NCBI GenBank assembly: GCA_026210745.1
Contig: CP110630.1
Location: 6,572,001-6,636,000 of the forward strand
DNA: 64,000 nt
DNA from: Exobasidium rhododendri
Taxonomy: Eukaryota; Basidiomycota; Exobasidiomycetes; Exobasidiales; Exobasidiaceae
Direction: 5' to 3'
Part shown: piece by piece, positions 12,972 through 24,155 of the stretch
Layout: the number at the start of each line of letters is the position of its first letter
How positions within the stretch are numbered: the first letter of the stretch is position 1
Notes under the pieces: model-generated
Seen by the model: the letters and a program-made list of their open reading frames with translations, nothing else
Databases searched by the model: none
What the model was told of the DNA's origin: nothing
Made by a program: the position numbers and the translations under genes

Positions 12972-15900
12972 CTACTCTCGACCTTGCTTGATGCGGAAGC
13001 CTCTCTTCGCAATGGCTTCTTCCAGTGCTTTTGGGGGTGGGGAGAAGGAGAGAGAAGGGGGTCAGCCCCTTTGTTGATAAGACACGGCAAAGTAATCGCT
13101 CTACTCACATTTACGGTCTTCCGTCTGTTCCCTAGTCTCGATGCCCAAGACAAGCTGCTTCAATTGCTGCCTTTCAGCTTGCTGTTGCCTTTCGTTGGCC
13201 CTTGAATTGACAGCAATGGCAGAATCGATCGGTACCTCTACCTGATGCGTCTGGTGCTTGTTGCCCCTCTTGGAGAGTAAAGAAAAGCGCATATGTTGGC
13301 TGTCGCCTAAGGTCACCTCTTTTGGCAACAATGGAGCTGCTGCTGCTGTTGCTGCCGCCACGCCAACGCTGCTGCTGCTGCTGCTGTTCTTCTTGATGAA
13401 GGGCATACCGACATCGAACAGGCCACGCTGATTCCGATTAATGGCCGAAGACTGCACGGGGTTCGACTCAGCCATCATCTTGGCCAAATCTCTGGCAAAT
13501 TCGTCCTCTGCATCTTGATCAACAATATTGTCCTGAGTTTCACGAGTCACAAGCTCATCGTCCTCATCGTCGTCCTCGTCGTCATCATCATCCCCCTCTT
13601 CATCGCCATTCTCCATCGCGTCATCTAGGCGGCCCTCCTCGTCATCGTCCACCTCGCTCTCTGAATCAGAATCAATCTTTTGCCGGCGTCGATGACTCTC
13701 TTCTTCGCTCAGATCCGACTGTGAGTCCATACCATCGTCTGCATCTTCGTCTTTCTCTTCCTCTACGGGTGCTGAAATGGCAGTCGTAGCGTTAGAAGTA
13801 GCAGCGGCCGCCGCCGCCGCCGCCGCAGCAGCTTGTGCAGTCTGAGCAGCAAACATTTCATCCAGTGCTTGTGCCGCTTCTTCGTACGATTTCTTGAGAT
13901 GGAAGTGGGGACGAAGAGCTTCCAACGTGTCACTCAGCATGAAGTCGACATCCATGGGCAGTGGCTGCACTTTGGACAACACGTAGATGTTGAGGAAGAG
14001 AAGGTAGTCGTCGACCTTCTTTCGCAGCACTCCTCGATCAAAGCATTGACCACAGGCGTCAAGGAGAGTACAGATCAATCGAATCCGAAAGTAGTCGTCA
14101 GGTGCATCGATGGACGATATCTGACCAGGTAGAGGCTGACCGTTTGCATGACCAAAGGTGGCAAAAGACCACAGTTGATCAAAGATGATCGTACTGTTGA
14201 TCAGTCGATAGTTGTAAAGTTCGCCGAGATACTTTGTAGTGGCTACTCGTCGCTGGTTGTCTTTGAAGATGTTCGTCTCCATTCCCGACCGAATGTTCTC
14301 ACATATGCCATCGATGATATAGATGGTGAAGTCTGGATGATACGCCTGTAACTCGTGCAGTAGAATGGCAAGCAAGTGCAAGTGACTGAAACGGATGCGC
14401 CACGATCGCAAGAAGACGTCGTGGAGCGTGCCGAGTGCCTCTTCATCCTTCCAGGGCAACTTTCGAAGCATCTTCACCACCGAATCGAGCGTCTTTTTGG
14501 ATAAGACATCGTAGATGAGGTGGTTGATGTACATTTGTAGAGGCGTGTACTGCTTTTGAAAGATGGCCTCCCTCTCTGGCGGGTTGCATTGGTAGTAGGC
14601 ATTATCAAGCAAGACTAATTGGCGATGGTCTAGATTCTGCGTTGCTCTCTTCCTTCTCAGCAGCTCCAATATACCACTCATCCGCTCACTAGTCTCTGGT
14701 GTACGTAGCAAGTACCTCCCGCAAGTTTCGAGCAGCGTTGCCAGGTTCTCGACATTCGGTCCGCCAAAGTCGTCCAAGCAGACCTTGAAGCAGTGGAAGG
14801 TCGTGTAGAGTGGTGCCACTTGAAACTTGGTCAACTCACCAATGAAGCGCATGTTCTTGGCCCTACTTTCTGCCAAGTCGACGTTCCTCTTCCTCTGAAA
14901 GTATCGAAACTCCTCGTCAAGGACAGACATGATTCCATGCCCAACGTCTGGCATATATGGATGTAGCGTCGCAACGAAGCGAGCATAATGTGGTATCAGA
15001 TCACTTCGATTCCTTGGTAGCGCTGCCAATTGTTTGATCAACTTTTTCCTCGCCATCTTGCTATTCAAGAAAGCAAAGTCTACCGCAGCAGAATCAATCA
15101 TGGCACGATTGTACATATCTGGCATCCTAGTGAGAAGTCCGTTCAATTGAGCCGCAGGTCCGGCACTGATCGCGCTCTCTTCAGCATTCTCGTTCTTTTC
15201 ACCATGGCTCCCCTCTTTGATAACGTCTGCAGGTGGCATCTCTGGACTGGCAACTGTGAGACTCTCCGTCTTGGCACCTTCCACTTCTTCCGCCTTGGTC
15301 TGTGGAGATGACACTGCCGCCTTCTCGTCTGCTTTCGCTTTCGCTTGTCCACTGCTCAACAGCGATGAGGGTACCAGCTCGGACAGATCGACAATGTCCT
15401 CGTAGAACCGCCGTGTATCCTCATCTTCCCAAGGACTTTTCCCCAAGGCAAACTCTGCATCCGTTCTGTCGTTGCCCGTCAAGCTGGATCGAGAGTCAAG
15501 ATTGATGGCTAAGCCCATCCCGTTAGACTTGTCATCACTAGCTAGCTCTGGCATCGGCAGCCCGATCAACTCGGAGAACTTCTTGCCCCAGACCTCGAGC
15601 TTCTCGAAGCTCTTGCTCATCTTCTCATAGTTCTGCTGCCGATCTTCAAAGATTTCACCTGACTTGATGTATGCTTCGTGGTTTCGCTTGTCTTGCTCTT
15701 GCAGACGAGAATGCTCTCGCACTATCCTCTTCGACAGGGTGGAGTAGTATGTTTCGCACAATTTGCGGAAGCGTGCTTGCATCTCTTTTGAGATTAGTTG
15801 ATCCTCTTCCATTGACAGACTCGTCATCTTCTGCTCCACATCACCCTTAGAGCTGTCATTGGCCCCCGCCTCGCTCGTCGAAGAGCCGAACATCGTCGAT

Positions 15901-16753
15901 CCAAACACCTTCAAGAGAGACAGTACTATGGGAACATTGGTATGTTCGCGGTCGTTTGCGAGCTGAAACGGAAAGGCTTGTCAGCTCTAATCGGTATCGG
16001 GTGCCCTCTTCGACACACTCACCATATCTCGGAGAACCAAGTAGAGCCACTCCTGACTGGAAGAAGCGGGTGTGGGAGAGGAAGCCTCTGTCTTTTCGGT
16101 CGTCGCTTTCGCCTTTCCTTTCTCCTGTCGTGTGAGCTCTACCAGCGCCAATTCAGCAACCACCCTCATCATAATCTTCTGTCTAGGCACTCGAGCTTGC
16201 TCGTCCCTCTCTCTTTGATCGGCCGGTAGCACCTGTAAGGCAATCCGCGTCGGAACAGCAAGGTAAGACGAGAGAAGCTGAGAGAGAGGTATCGCAAATC
16301 GCTCCCCTCCGAAGCGACGATGAAGGGCCGAGAGACTCTGTGAGTCACAAAGAGAGAGACATTTGAGCACATGAAACCTTCACAGCCTTTGACCATGTCT
16401 CCTCAAACGCTCACCTCTGCTGCTGCAAGACAGTCCTTTGCGGTGGTGCACTTGCTCAGACCTTCTGGAATGGCTTGAATAACTTCATCAACATACTTGT
16501 CAAGATTCAAAGTCTCCACCTCCTTGACCAGCACGTCTCTTGATTCTACTCCGAGCGACTGCCTCACTCTTTTGATGAAGCCGGTGTTCTTCTTCATGTT
16601 GCTGTCCAATGAACCAGAAGGTGGCGAAGGGCCATTTTGCCAGATCTCTGTATTGGCAAATTGAAGTGCTATCCTCTTCTTTGCTCGCTCAGCCGTCCAA
16701 GTAGACGAAGCAGCTTGTGTGGTGCTCGACGTTCCCGCCTCTAGCGAAGCCAT
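12972..16753 (-). CDS. UPF2: Nonsense-mediated mRNA decay factor Upf2/Nmd2
   Basis: Four exons: complement(12972..13027, 13109..15962, 16023..16337, 16415..16753), about 1187 aa. Upf2 bridges Upf1 and Upf3 in mRNA surveillance. Three MIF4G-type helical regions are visible (one across exons 1-3; the second around NSKMARKKLIKQLAALPRNRSDLIPHY; the third around CNPPEREAIF). After them come a poly-Ala run, a long Asp/Glu-rich stretch (about 13540-13770) and the C-terminal Upf1-binding segment with RGLFDVGMPF. The last 56-nt exon is my best reading: strong GTGAGT donor, pyrimidine-rich acceptor, ending EEAIAKRGFRIKQGRE. A different donor (GTAAAT) could instead lead to a tail ending ALRKRK, near 12887. 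A second in-frame ATG at 16819 could add 22 residues. Confidence 0.88.
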
Positions 16754-17069
16754 AGCCGACGAGCTGCCCAAAGAAGTCGATAATAGAGTGACGGATAAAA
16801 AGGATCGACTTCCAAACATACTAACCCTACTACTTGGTGCCTTTATTTTTATAGGGCGACTGTGTGGCCCAAGCGCACAAAGTAATATTTGGGCCCTCGG
16901 AGCTCCACTAAGAAGGCCTCCTAGTTGTTTCGTTCGTCCTGCACACTCCTCTCTTCTTCCGACACTGTCCCCTAAAGAATGGATCGAGCATCCCCTTCTT
17001 TGAGACTGAGACTCGTGGACTGAAATGACAGGATCGTCTCACTGAGAAAGGGATAGCATTGCCATCACC

Positions 17070-20000
17070 ATGTCAGCGAGTAATGGCGCCACCTCAACAA
17101 AGGACACTCAGCAAAACAACCACCAGACGCAGCTGACTTCTTTTGGCTTCTTGAACGAGGTCGACGATCAGCAAGAGTCCTTATTCGCCCTCGGATCCAT
17201 CTTTTCCAGGGTCCGCAATGCTTTTGCAAGTCAGGATGTGGATGATGCTGTGCTGTCTACCGAGCGTTCATCAAGCTCCACTGATAAATCTAGCAACGGG
17301 GCAACGTCTTTGAATGCCAAATCAAGCACTCCAAACAAGCCGAGGGAATCTGAAGGAGGCACGAATCGAAAGGCTTCTGCCACCCATCAGCGAAAGACAA
17401 GCACTACTTACCCATCCGCGTTGACGGGAAAGCACCCCGACAAAGGTGTCCTAGCCGACGATGTTTCCGCACTCGCTCGCACCACGACGAACACCACACT
17501 GCCCACTGTGCATTCCACTCGCTCTTCTGCACCGAGTGGCAAGACGGGAGTACCCTTCTCTCTATCCTCATCTAGACAAGCACCCGCATTGACCTCAACC
17601 GCAGCTGCTCATGCTGTCTCTCGCAATCGATTGCAGTCTTTGAGTACTTCGGATGCTCGGTCGATGGCAGAAAATGATGACGAAGGGGAAGATGGAGAAG
17701 ACGTGCTCACTTCACTGATGAGGCGGAGTGGTGTGGATCATACAAGAGCGTCTGCTGGTCGGTACTCTTCTATTCCTGGCTTCCCTCTTCACAAGGACAC
17801 AATCGGAGATGACACTCGATCTGTTCATTCAAGCTCGTCGAGACTACCGCGATCAGAAATCAATAGCACGAGTGAAGCACAATTCATAATCGCTCACTCA
17901 CATGCTCATCAACAGCGTCAGTCTAGTAGAGCAAGTCTGGGGACCAGCGCAGAGGCTTTCAGGCGGATGAGGGGTGAAGGAGCGGTACTCTCGAAGAACT
18001 TCTGGATGCCAGATGAAAACGTCAAGGAATGCAGAGAATGTCAAAGCTACTTTACGCCTTTTCGGAGGAAACATCACTGTCGTATTTGCGGTCTTGTGTA
18101 CTGCTCGAGATGTGCTTCGAACATAGTATCGGGCTCACGCTTCGGATTGGATGGCTCTGAAGTTCGGGTCTGCAATTTTTGCTCTCGAATGCTGTCCGAG
18201 TATGAAAGAGCTGGAATGCGTTCGAATGCCAGTGTGAGCACTTTACTGTCTCCGTCAAAGCGAGTTGCGACTACCTTTGCTAGAAAAAGAACAGATTCTA
18301 CTGGATTCGGAACAAGACCAGACAAGGGGATGATTAGTGGACCGCTGGAAGCTCAACTTACTCACCCGCAAGCTCAATTTGCCGCCAATCAACTGTTCTC
18401 TTATCCTCGAAGTGGCTTTTCCAAATCGGCAATTGCCACCACCGCCAATTCAGAGAGACCTCGAATAACCAGCTTGCAGGACATGCTTGCAGAACTAGAA
18501 GACGACTTCTCACGCCCGCAGACTCCTATCAGCGAATCGCTTCAGCTGATAGACGATAAAGTAGTCGACAGCCACGTTGATGAGCCAGTCCCCTTTAGAG
18601 TCAAGCTGAGCGATGAAGATGGCATACCACGAGGCGGCGATGATGATGAGATTCCCTTCCACAAACAGACTGTAGAGAAAGATTCCTCTAAAGTGGCCGA
18701 TAAAAAGATCAGAACGCCATTGAAAGCGAAGGTGCAAGGCGGCATTACGCTCAAATTTCCTACGACTGCAGTAACGACCGATGAGACGCCATCTTTTATT
18801 CGGACGAACAGATCCAGGGAAGCCAGGACTAGGCTGCTGGGAGAACCTGTCCATCTGGACGGCAGACAACGATTAGTCAGTGATGCCGCCCTACGAGCCT
18901 ATCGAAAGTCGAAGCTCAAAGTGCGGGAAAGCTCGACGGTGGAAGAAGAAGAAGGCGGCAAGAGGACGCTCCAGGGTCTAGACCCAACGTCTATCTTCTC
19001 CAAGAGCAGTCAATTGAAGCGTGACGCTTCCTTCATAGGATCCATCGTCGATTCTTCCAACCCTTCCAACGAGCTCACACCCACTTCCCTATCCCACATC
19101 AAGAGATTGCTTGCCCAGGCGCTAAAGCTATCTAACGTGCCTATTCGCTCCCAGTGGCAAAAGACACTCGAGCCACTCCTCCTATCCATTGTTCGCAACA
19201 TTCATCCGAACCCAAAGATCGGCGAAAGCATGGATATTCGACAATACATCAAGATCAAACGCATAGCTGGTGGGTCCGTTCTCGACAGCTCGTATGTGAA
19301 TGGCTTCGTCCTTTCGAAGCAGGTAGCTACCAAGAAGATGTCTCGCTCTTTGCCCTTGCTGAACCCTCGAGTCATGGTTCTCACTTTTCCGATCGACTTC
19401 CATCGAGCAGAGGGTCAATTTATGAGCTTGGAATCTCTGCTAGCACAAGAACATGAGTATACCCGTATCTTAGTCGCGAGAATCTTGCAGTTGCGCCCAA
19501 ACATCATCGTGGTGAAGGACACTGTCTCGCGGCTAGCCCTCGATATGTTGGAGGACGCTGGAGTGGTGGTCGTCTGGAGTGTGAAGCTGAGTGCGGTTCA
19601 AGCCATCAGTCGATGCTGTCAAGCCGATATGATCTCGTCCATCGATCGTCTTGCCTTGGAGTCTCGACTGGGTCGATGTGCTTCCTTCAAAGTGGAGACG
19701 TTTCAACACGCTCATGCGTCTAGTTCTCGTAAGAGTATGATGCGTTTCACTACATCAGGCAGTGCGCGCTCTCTCGGCTGCACGATCATCCTTCGAGGTA
19801 GTAATCTGGAAACGCTAGGGAAAGTGAAGCAGGTTGTTTCTCTTCTTGCGTTTGTAGCTCACCACCTTCGATTGGAGGAACAGCTGAATCGCAATGAAGG
19901 AGCGCAGGTCAACAGCATCAGTAGGGATTCGCCCCTTCCTCCGCCGATCGATGACACCTCAAAAAGCTGCTCTGGAAAGGAGTGCGCCAAGAGTGAGGAT

Positions 20001-23000
20001 GACCTGAAGGACCAGATCACAGACGCACTCTTGCCCTTCGAATCGACCATCCTCAGCGCCAGTGCCAGTATTATTATTCCACCACCTCACTCGCTAGTCA
20101 AGATGAAAGATCTTCACCATCAAGTCCAAGAATTACTTCAGCAATGCAGCTGCGAGGTCATAAACAAAGAAGAGACAATTTCTCAGTATCGCCGCCTGGA
20201 CGAGACCAACGAAAAGGAGGACAAGACTGGGGAAGGTCCATTTCTAGAAAAAGAAAAGGAAAAGTTCAGTACGACGTCGACGTTGGAGGAAGCTATGCCG
20301 AAGCCGTCTGAAGCGCAAGCCTTGTACACTCGGGCAATGCGAGAACACGATCTGTACCTCAAGGAGTGGAAGTCCTCTTGCGCCAACCTTGACTTGTCTA
20401 CGAGCGTACACAAGCTCAGCGTCTTATGGGCATTCATGTCGTCGGCCACCCAGAAGCCTTGCATGGGACCGCAGCTGCTTACATTCAACTTCTATGGCTC
20501 AAACGATGAGAGTCTGGGTCATTATCTCGAACGGATATGTACTGAAAGTGGAACGATCTGCATGGCAAAGGGATGCGGTCGACCTCGAGGCGTCCACTTC
20601 TCCTCCTTTGTGCACAACGAGACGCGGGTACAAGTGGTGCAAGAGAGGTTCGTGTGTCCCATTCCAGGCCAGGAGAACCGGCTGCTGATGTGGTCGTACT
20701 GCAAGGTGTGCGAACAAGCAACGCCGGTGACGCCCGTCTCGGATGATACTTGGGGCTTCTCCTTTGCCAAGTACCTGGAATTGCATTTCTACAACGTCAA
20801 GAAGATCACGACGATCTGTGGTCACGACTACTACGCCAACTTCATTCGGTTCTTTTCGTTGCAGAACCTTGCCATCCGCTTCCATTGTGATCGAGATTTG
20901 ACGGTCCGCGAGGTCATCTTCCCACCTCTGCACCTCCTTCCACGTCCAGACGTAGACTATCGAATGAAGGTGGAGGAGGCAAGGTCGTTGCAGGACACCA
21001 TGGACGCCTACTGGTCCAGCGTCTTGGAGCGGATGGCAGCCCTTCGAAAGGAGCCCCATCTGTCCGTACAACATGTCACTCAGCTGGATTCCTCCATTGA
21101 AGTGGCCAAGACCGATGAAAGCGATCTTCGACAATTCTTACTCCAGACCTGCAGGGACTCAGACCAGACCGATATACTCGCCCTCAACGTAGTTCGCAAT
21201 CGACTTCAGGCGGCAGTCGTTCGATGGGATCAGTTCTTCCAGGAGTTTGAGCGAATTGCGCTTCCGAACGAGCGTGACGTTCGTCGACTTACATCGCACC
21301 ATCTGTCTCGCTTGTTCCAAGAAAAGAGTGACCATACGCAAACTCCGGATCGGGTCGTGGACGCTCTGGGATTGACACCGGCTGCAGAGGTGGACGAAGG
21401 GCCGGCATCGGGAGTGGAGAATAGCCTGTCTACTTCCACCAGTGATGAAGCAAGTCCTGCACTAGCGGCTCTGCTCTCGTCTGCGCCTGGTGATGCTATT
21501 CCCGACGACATCATCTCGGAATCAGACTGCACTGCCGATCAATCCATTGCTGCGAAGAGCGACGAAAAGGATCGATTGGCACCACCGCAATATGGCCCTA
21601 CCAAAGCATCATCTCCAGCCACTTGGAGGCATCGAAGGGCTGCAAACTTCCGTAACGAAGGCGATGCAAATGCCACGCAGGAAGACTCGTCATCGATGGA
21701 GACCAAGGGATCTTCCCTGGTGAGTCAAGCTCGACCGAAGATCAAGAGAGGAAAGACGGCAGAATCTGCACCACACCGTGCCAAAGAAGGGCAAGCCAAG
21801 GAAGGGCAAGCCAAGGAAGGGCAAGCCAAGGAAGGGCAAGCCAAGGAAGGGCAAGCCAAGGAAGGGCAAGCCTATGACGGGCGGGCCAAGGAAGGAGAAG
21901 GTGATGTCAAGGTAGATCACGCTAGAAAGGTCAATCAACCGAGCACAGGACCAGCAGGACCCGGAGGCAGAAGAAACGCTGCAACACCACGTAGAGGACC
22001 CCCCAGCAGCTATCGACCTCCCAAGTCTATGTTAGCGGCACCATCTTCGAGTGCGGAAACAGAGTCTGACAATGGAGCCACATCCTCGAGCAGCGCTATG
22101 TTAAAGCACAGCATTCGGAGGAAGTCTTCCTTGACTCCACGAAGAGGCAGAAGTACGAATGGATCGGAAGATGTTGTAGGACCGAGCCATGCTCGAGCGA
22201 CTAATAGAATTCCTGTCTCGGTCCGACCTAGCAACAAAGTGTCTACGATTGCAAGACGATTCGATCTATTACACAAAGAAGCAGAAAAAGAACGCGAACG
22301 GCAGAAGCAAGTGATGGCAGTCAGAGCCAGGCGAGCTAGACCAGTGGCAGCATCTCAAGCTACTGTGCAAGTCTATCGAAATCTGAAAGAAGCGGTCAGA
22401 GACGACGACGAGTCTGATTCTGCCAGTAGTGGAGAAGATGGCGTCGAGGCAGAGGACGAGGATGAAGATGAGACAGAGATAGAGGAGGCGGGAGGGGGAG
22501 AGCGAGGAGGTACAGCCAGAATAGATCGCGTGAGCCCACGACATAAAAAGACGACGATGCTGGATAGTAATGAAGATGGTGAAGACGCAGTAAAGAAGGA
22601 AATAAACCTTCGACGAAACGCCACCAGAAAGGCCGGAGAGGCTTCGAGCGACTCAGAAAGCTCACCAGACAGGGAACGAGGCCCTCTAGCAGCAGTAGAA
22701 GCAGCTGCGGTGGCGGCAGTAGAAGCTTCTCACACCAGTCGAAGTACCATGGATGGGACTCATGAATCTGCTGCTGCCGAATTGACCGTCTCATCCTTGC
22801 TTTCCGGTACACTGCCGGCATCTTGGAGAGCTAGTCTGCTGCCAGAAGCGGATGGTAATGACACTCGTGGCTCTTTACTCAAGACGTTGACGTCCTTATG
22901 GGGGAGAGGAAATGCACATCTGCCCATGATCGAGCTACCTATGCGGAGTACGGAGCACCTCTTTACCGATTCTCCCCTGGTAGTGCTGAGAGAAGATGAA

Positions 23001-24155
23001 CCGAGTAGCTTGATAGCCTTCACTCTAAATTCGTCAACGTACGCTTCTCGATTGAAGTCGTTGCGAGAGAAGGCGATGCGCGAGGGCGAGAAGGCAGGCG
23101 CACCATCAGATCCGTCAGGAGAGGGTCAGACAGAAGACACTGTCCTTCGAGCTATGCTAGAGTCGGATCTCCGTCAGCAGGAGGGTACTCATCTGAGCTT
23201 CCAGTTCTCTAGCGGCGATTCCCGCTTCTCCATACGAGTCTTGTTCACCGAGCAGTTTGATGCATTCCGACAGGCTTGTCAATGCGGGCAAACTTTTATT
23301 CAATCACTGGCAAGGTGCTCCAATTGGGTGGATTGCTCTGGCGGTAAGAGTGGAGCGGTGATGATGAAGACGCTAGACGATCGATTCGTCATCAAGCAGC
23401 TATCTCGCGCTGAGATGGATGCGTTTGCCAACAATGCAGGAGCGTACTTTCGATTCTTGGCAGACGTACTCTTTCAAGATCGTCCGACGACGTTAGCCAA
23501 GATCTATGGGGTGTATAGATTGACGATTCGGAATGCTCAGTCTGGTAAGTACATCAAGCTGGATTGCGCCATCACCGAGCATGTCTTTGCCAATGCAGGC
23601 AAGATGTCGCAGATATACGATCTAAAAGGAGCCCTTCGCAATCGATTCGTGCAACCCAACGGCCAACCCGGTCAGGTCCTTCAAGATGGCAATTTGGTCA
23701 TCTCCAAAGTCCCCATTTTCTTACATGAGGCTTCCAAGAGACGCTTGAGAGAAGCGCTCTTTCATGGTGAGCAGGTGTTGTGTGCTCGGCATTTTCAGCT
23801 AGCTTACTTATCGCACCTCCTATCCCATTCACAAACGTCTCCTTTAATAGACTCCCTCTTCTTGGCCAACTGCGAGGTGATGGACTACAGCTTGGTCTTG
23901 GGCATAGCAAGCGACACTGCAGAGATACGCGTCGGCATAATCGACTTTATCCGTACATTCACGAGGGGGAAGAAGTTGGAGTCCATGTTCAAGGAAGCCG
24001 TCGCTGGTCCGAATCCGACGGTGGTCAACCCAGAGCACTACCGCACTCGATTCTTATCCTTCCTGGACTCCGTACTGTTGATCTCGCCGGATCACTGGTT
24101 GTCGAAGGAGGAGGAGCTCCACAGCAGTGATGCTGCTGCTCTCATGTCCCACTGA
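17070..24155 (+). CDS. FAB1: Phosphatidylinositol-3-phosphate 5-kinase Fab1/PIKfyve
   Basis: Two exons (17070..23766, 23851..24155), 2333 aa. The enzyme makes PI(3,5)P2 on endosomes and vacuoles. A FYVE zinc finger lies at about residues 312-375, with WMPD, RRKHHC and paired Cys motifs. A Cpn60/TCP1-like domain lies at about 740-960, and a CCR (Cys-rich) region lies in the middle. The C-terminal PIPK domain (about 2020-2330) shows GGKSGA, the lysine in FVIKQLS, DLKGALRNR, VMDYSLVLG and IDFIRTFTRGKKLE. The 84-nt intron is a multiple of three with no stop, so the frame reads straight through it. Removing it restores FHDSLFLANCEVMDYS, the normal family spacing. A 15-bp minisatellite encodes AKEGQ repeats near residue 1570. 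Divergent from UPF2. Confidence 0.95.
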   Translation: MSASNGATSTKDTQQNNHQTQLTSFGFLNEVDDQQESLFALGSIFSRVRNAFASQDVDDAVLSTERSSSSTDKSSNGATSLNAKSSTPNKPRESEGGTNRKASATHQRKTSTTYPSALTGKHPDKGVLADDVSALARTTTNTTLPTVHSTRSSAPSGKTGVPFSLSSSRQAPALTSTAAAHAVSRNRLQSLSTSDARSMAENDDEGEDGEDVLTSLMRRSGVDHTRASAGRYSSIPGFPLHKDTIGDDTRSVHSSSSRLPRSEINSTSEAQFIIAHSHAHQQRQSSRASLGTSAEAFRRMRGEGAVLSKNFWMPDENVKECRECQSYFTPFRRKHHCRICGLVYCSRCASNIVSGSRFGLDGSEVRVCNFCSRMLSEYERAGMRSNASVSTLLSPSKRVATTFARKRTDSTGFGTRPDKGMISGPLEAQLTHPQAQFAANQLFSYPRSGFSKSAIATTANSERPRITSLQDMLAELEDDFSRPQTPISESLQLIDDKVVDSHVDEPVPFRVKLSDEDGIPRGGDDDEIPFHKQTVEKDSSKVADKKIRTPLKAKVQGGITLKFPTTAVTTDETPSFIRTNRSREARTRLLGEPVHLDGRQRLVSDAALRAYRKSKLKVRESSTVEEEEGGKRTLQGLDPTSIFSKSSQLKRDASFIGSIVDSSNPSNELTPTSLSHIKRLLAQALKLSNVPIRSQWQKTLEPLLLSIVRNIHPNPKIGESMDIRQYIKIKRIAGGSVLDSSYVNGFVLSKQVATKKMSRSLPLLNPRVMVLTFPIDFHRAEGQFMSLESLLAQEHEYTRILVARILQLRPNIIVVKDTVSRLALDMLEDAGVVVVWSVKLSAVQAISRCCQADMISSIDRLALESRLGRCASFKVETFQHAHASSSRKSMMRFTTSGSARSLGCTIILRGSNLETLGKVKQVVSLLAFVAHHLRLEEQLNRNEGAQVNSISRDSPLPPPIDDTSKSCSGKECAKSEDDLKDQITDALLPFESTILSASASIIIPPPHSLVKMKDLHHQVQELLQQCSCEVINKEETISQYRRLDETNEKEDKTGEGPFLEKEKEKFSTTSTLEEAMPKPSEAQALYTRAMREHDLYLKEWKSSCANLDLSTSVHKLSVLWAFMSSATQKPCMGPQLLTFNFYGSNDESLGHYLERICTESGTICMAKGCGRPRGVHFSSFVHNETRVQVVQERFVCPIPGQENRLLMWSYCKVCEQATPVTPVSDDTWGFSFAKYLELHFYNVKKITTICGHDYYANFIRFFSLQNLAIRFHCDRDLTVREVIFPPLHLLPRPDVDYRMKVEEARSLQDTMDAYWSSVLERMAALRKEPHLSVQHVTQLDSSIEVAKTDESDLRQFLLQTCRDSDQTDILALNVVRNRLQAAVVRWDQFFQEFERIALPNERDVRRLTSHHLSRLFQEKSDHTQTPDRVVDALGLTPAAEVDEGPASGVENSLSTSTSDEASPALAALLSSAPGDAIPDDIISESDCTADQSIAAKSDEKDRLAPPQYGPTKASSPATWRHRRAANFRNEGDANATQEDSSSMETKGSSLVSQARPKIKRGKTAESAPHRAKEGQAKEGQAKEGQAKEGQAKEGQAKEGQAYDGRAKEGEGDVKVDHARKVNQPSTGPAGPGGRRNAATPRRGPPSSYRPPKSMLAAPSSSAETESDNGATSSSSAMLKHSIRRKSSLTPRRGRSTNGSEDVVGPSHARATNRIPVSVRPSNKVSTIARRFDLLHKEAEKERERQKQVMAVRARRARPVAASQATVQVYRNLKEAVRDDDESDSASSGEDGVEAEDEDEDETEIEEAGGGERGGTARIDRVSPRHKKTTMLDSNEDGEDAVKKEINLRRNATRKAGEASSDSESSPDRERGPLAAVEAAAVAAVEASHTSRSTMDGTHESAAAELTVSSLLSGTLPASWRASLLPEADGNDTRGSLLKTLTSLWGRGNAHLPMIELPMRSTEHLFTDSPLVVLREDEPSSLIAFTLNSSTYASRLKSLREKAMREGEKAGAPSDPSGEGQTEDTVLRAMLESDLRQQEGTHLSFQFSSGDSRFSIRVLFTEQFDAFRQACQCGQTFIQSLARCSNWVDCSGGKSGAVMMKTLDDRFVIKQLSRAEMDAFANNAGAYFRFLADVLFQDRPTTLAKIYGVYRLTIRNAQSGKYIKLDCAITEHVFANAGKMSQIYDLKGALRNRFVQPNGQPGQVLQDGNLVISKVPIFLHEASKRRLREALFHGEQVLCARHFQLAYLSHLLSHSQTSPLIDSLFLANCEVMDYSLVLGIASDTAEIRVGIIDFIRTFTRGKKLESMFKEAVAGPNPTVVNPEHYRTRFLSFLDSVLLISPDHWLSKEEELHSSDAAALMSH
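21780..21899 (+). repeat. 15-bp coding minisatellite in FAB1 (eight units)
   Basis: Six near-identical 15-bp units (consensus GCCAAGGAAGGGCAA, the first with one change) run from 21780 to 21869. Two diverged units follow, to 21899. The array encodes AKEGQ six times, then AYDGR and AKEGE. It sits in the disordered linker between the CCR region and the kinase domain. The near-identity of the six units implies recent expansion, and copy number is likely to vary between strains. Confidence 0.95.

Noticed and set aside
16754..17069. 316-bp divergent gap between UPF2 and FAB1
   Set aside because: Contains the optional upstream ATG of UPF2 (16819) and a shared promoter. No separate gene.
21780..21899. 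Regular repeats that could suggest a CRISPR-like array
   Set aside because: Units are directly adjacent 15-mers with no unique spacers, in frame in FAB1, in a eukaryotic genome. It is a coding minisatellite.
22373..22821. Long minus-strand ORFs rich in Leu, Pro and Ser opposite FAB1
   Set aside because: They mirror the acidic/basic low-complexity linker of FAB1 on the other strand.
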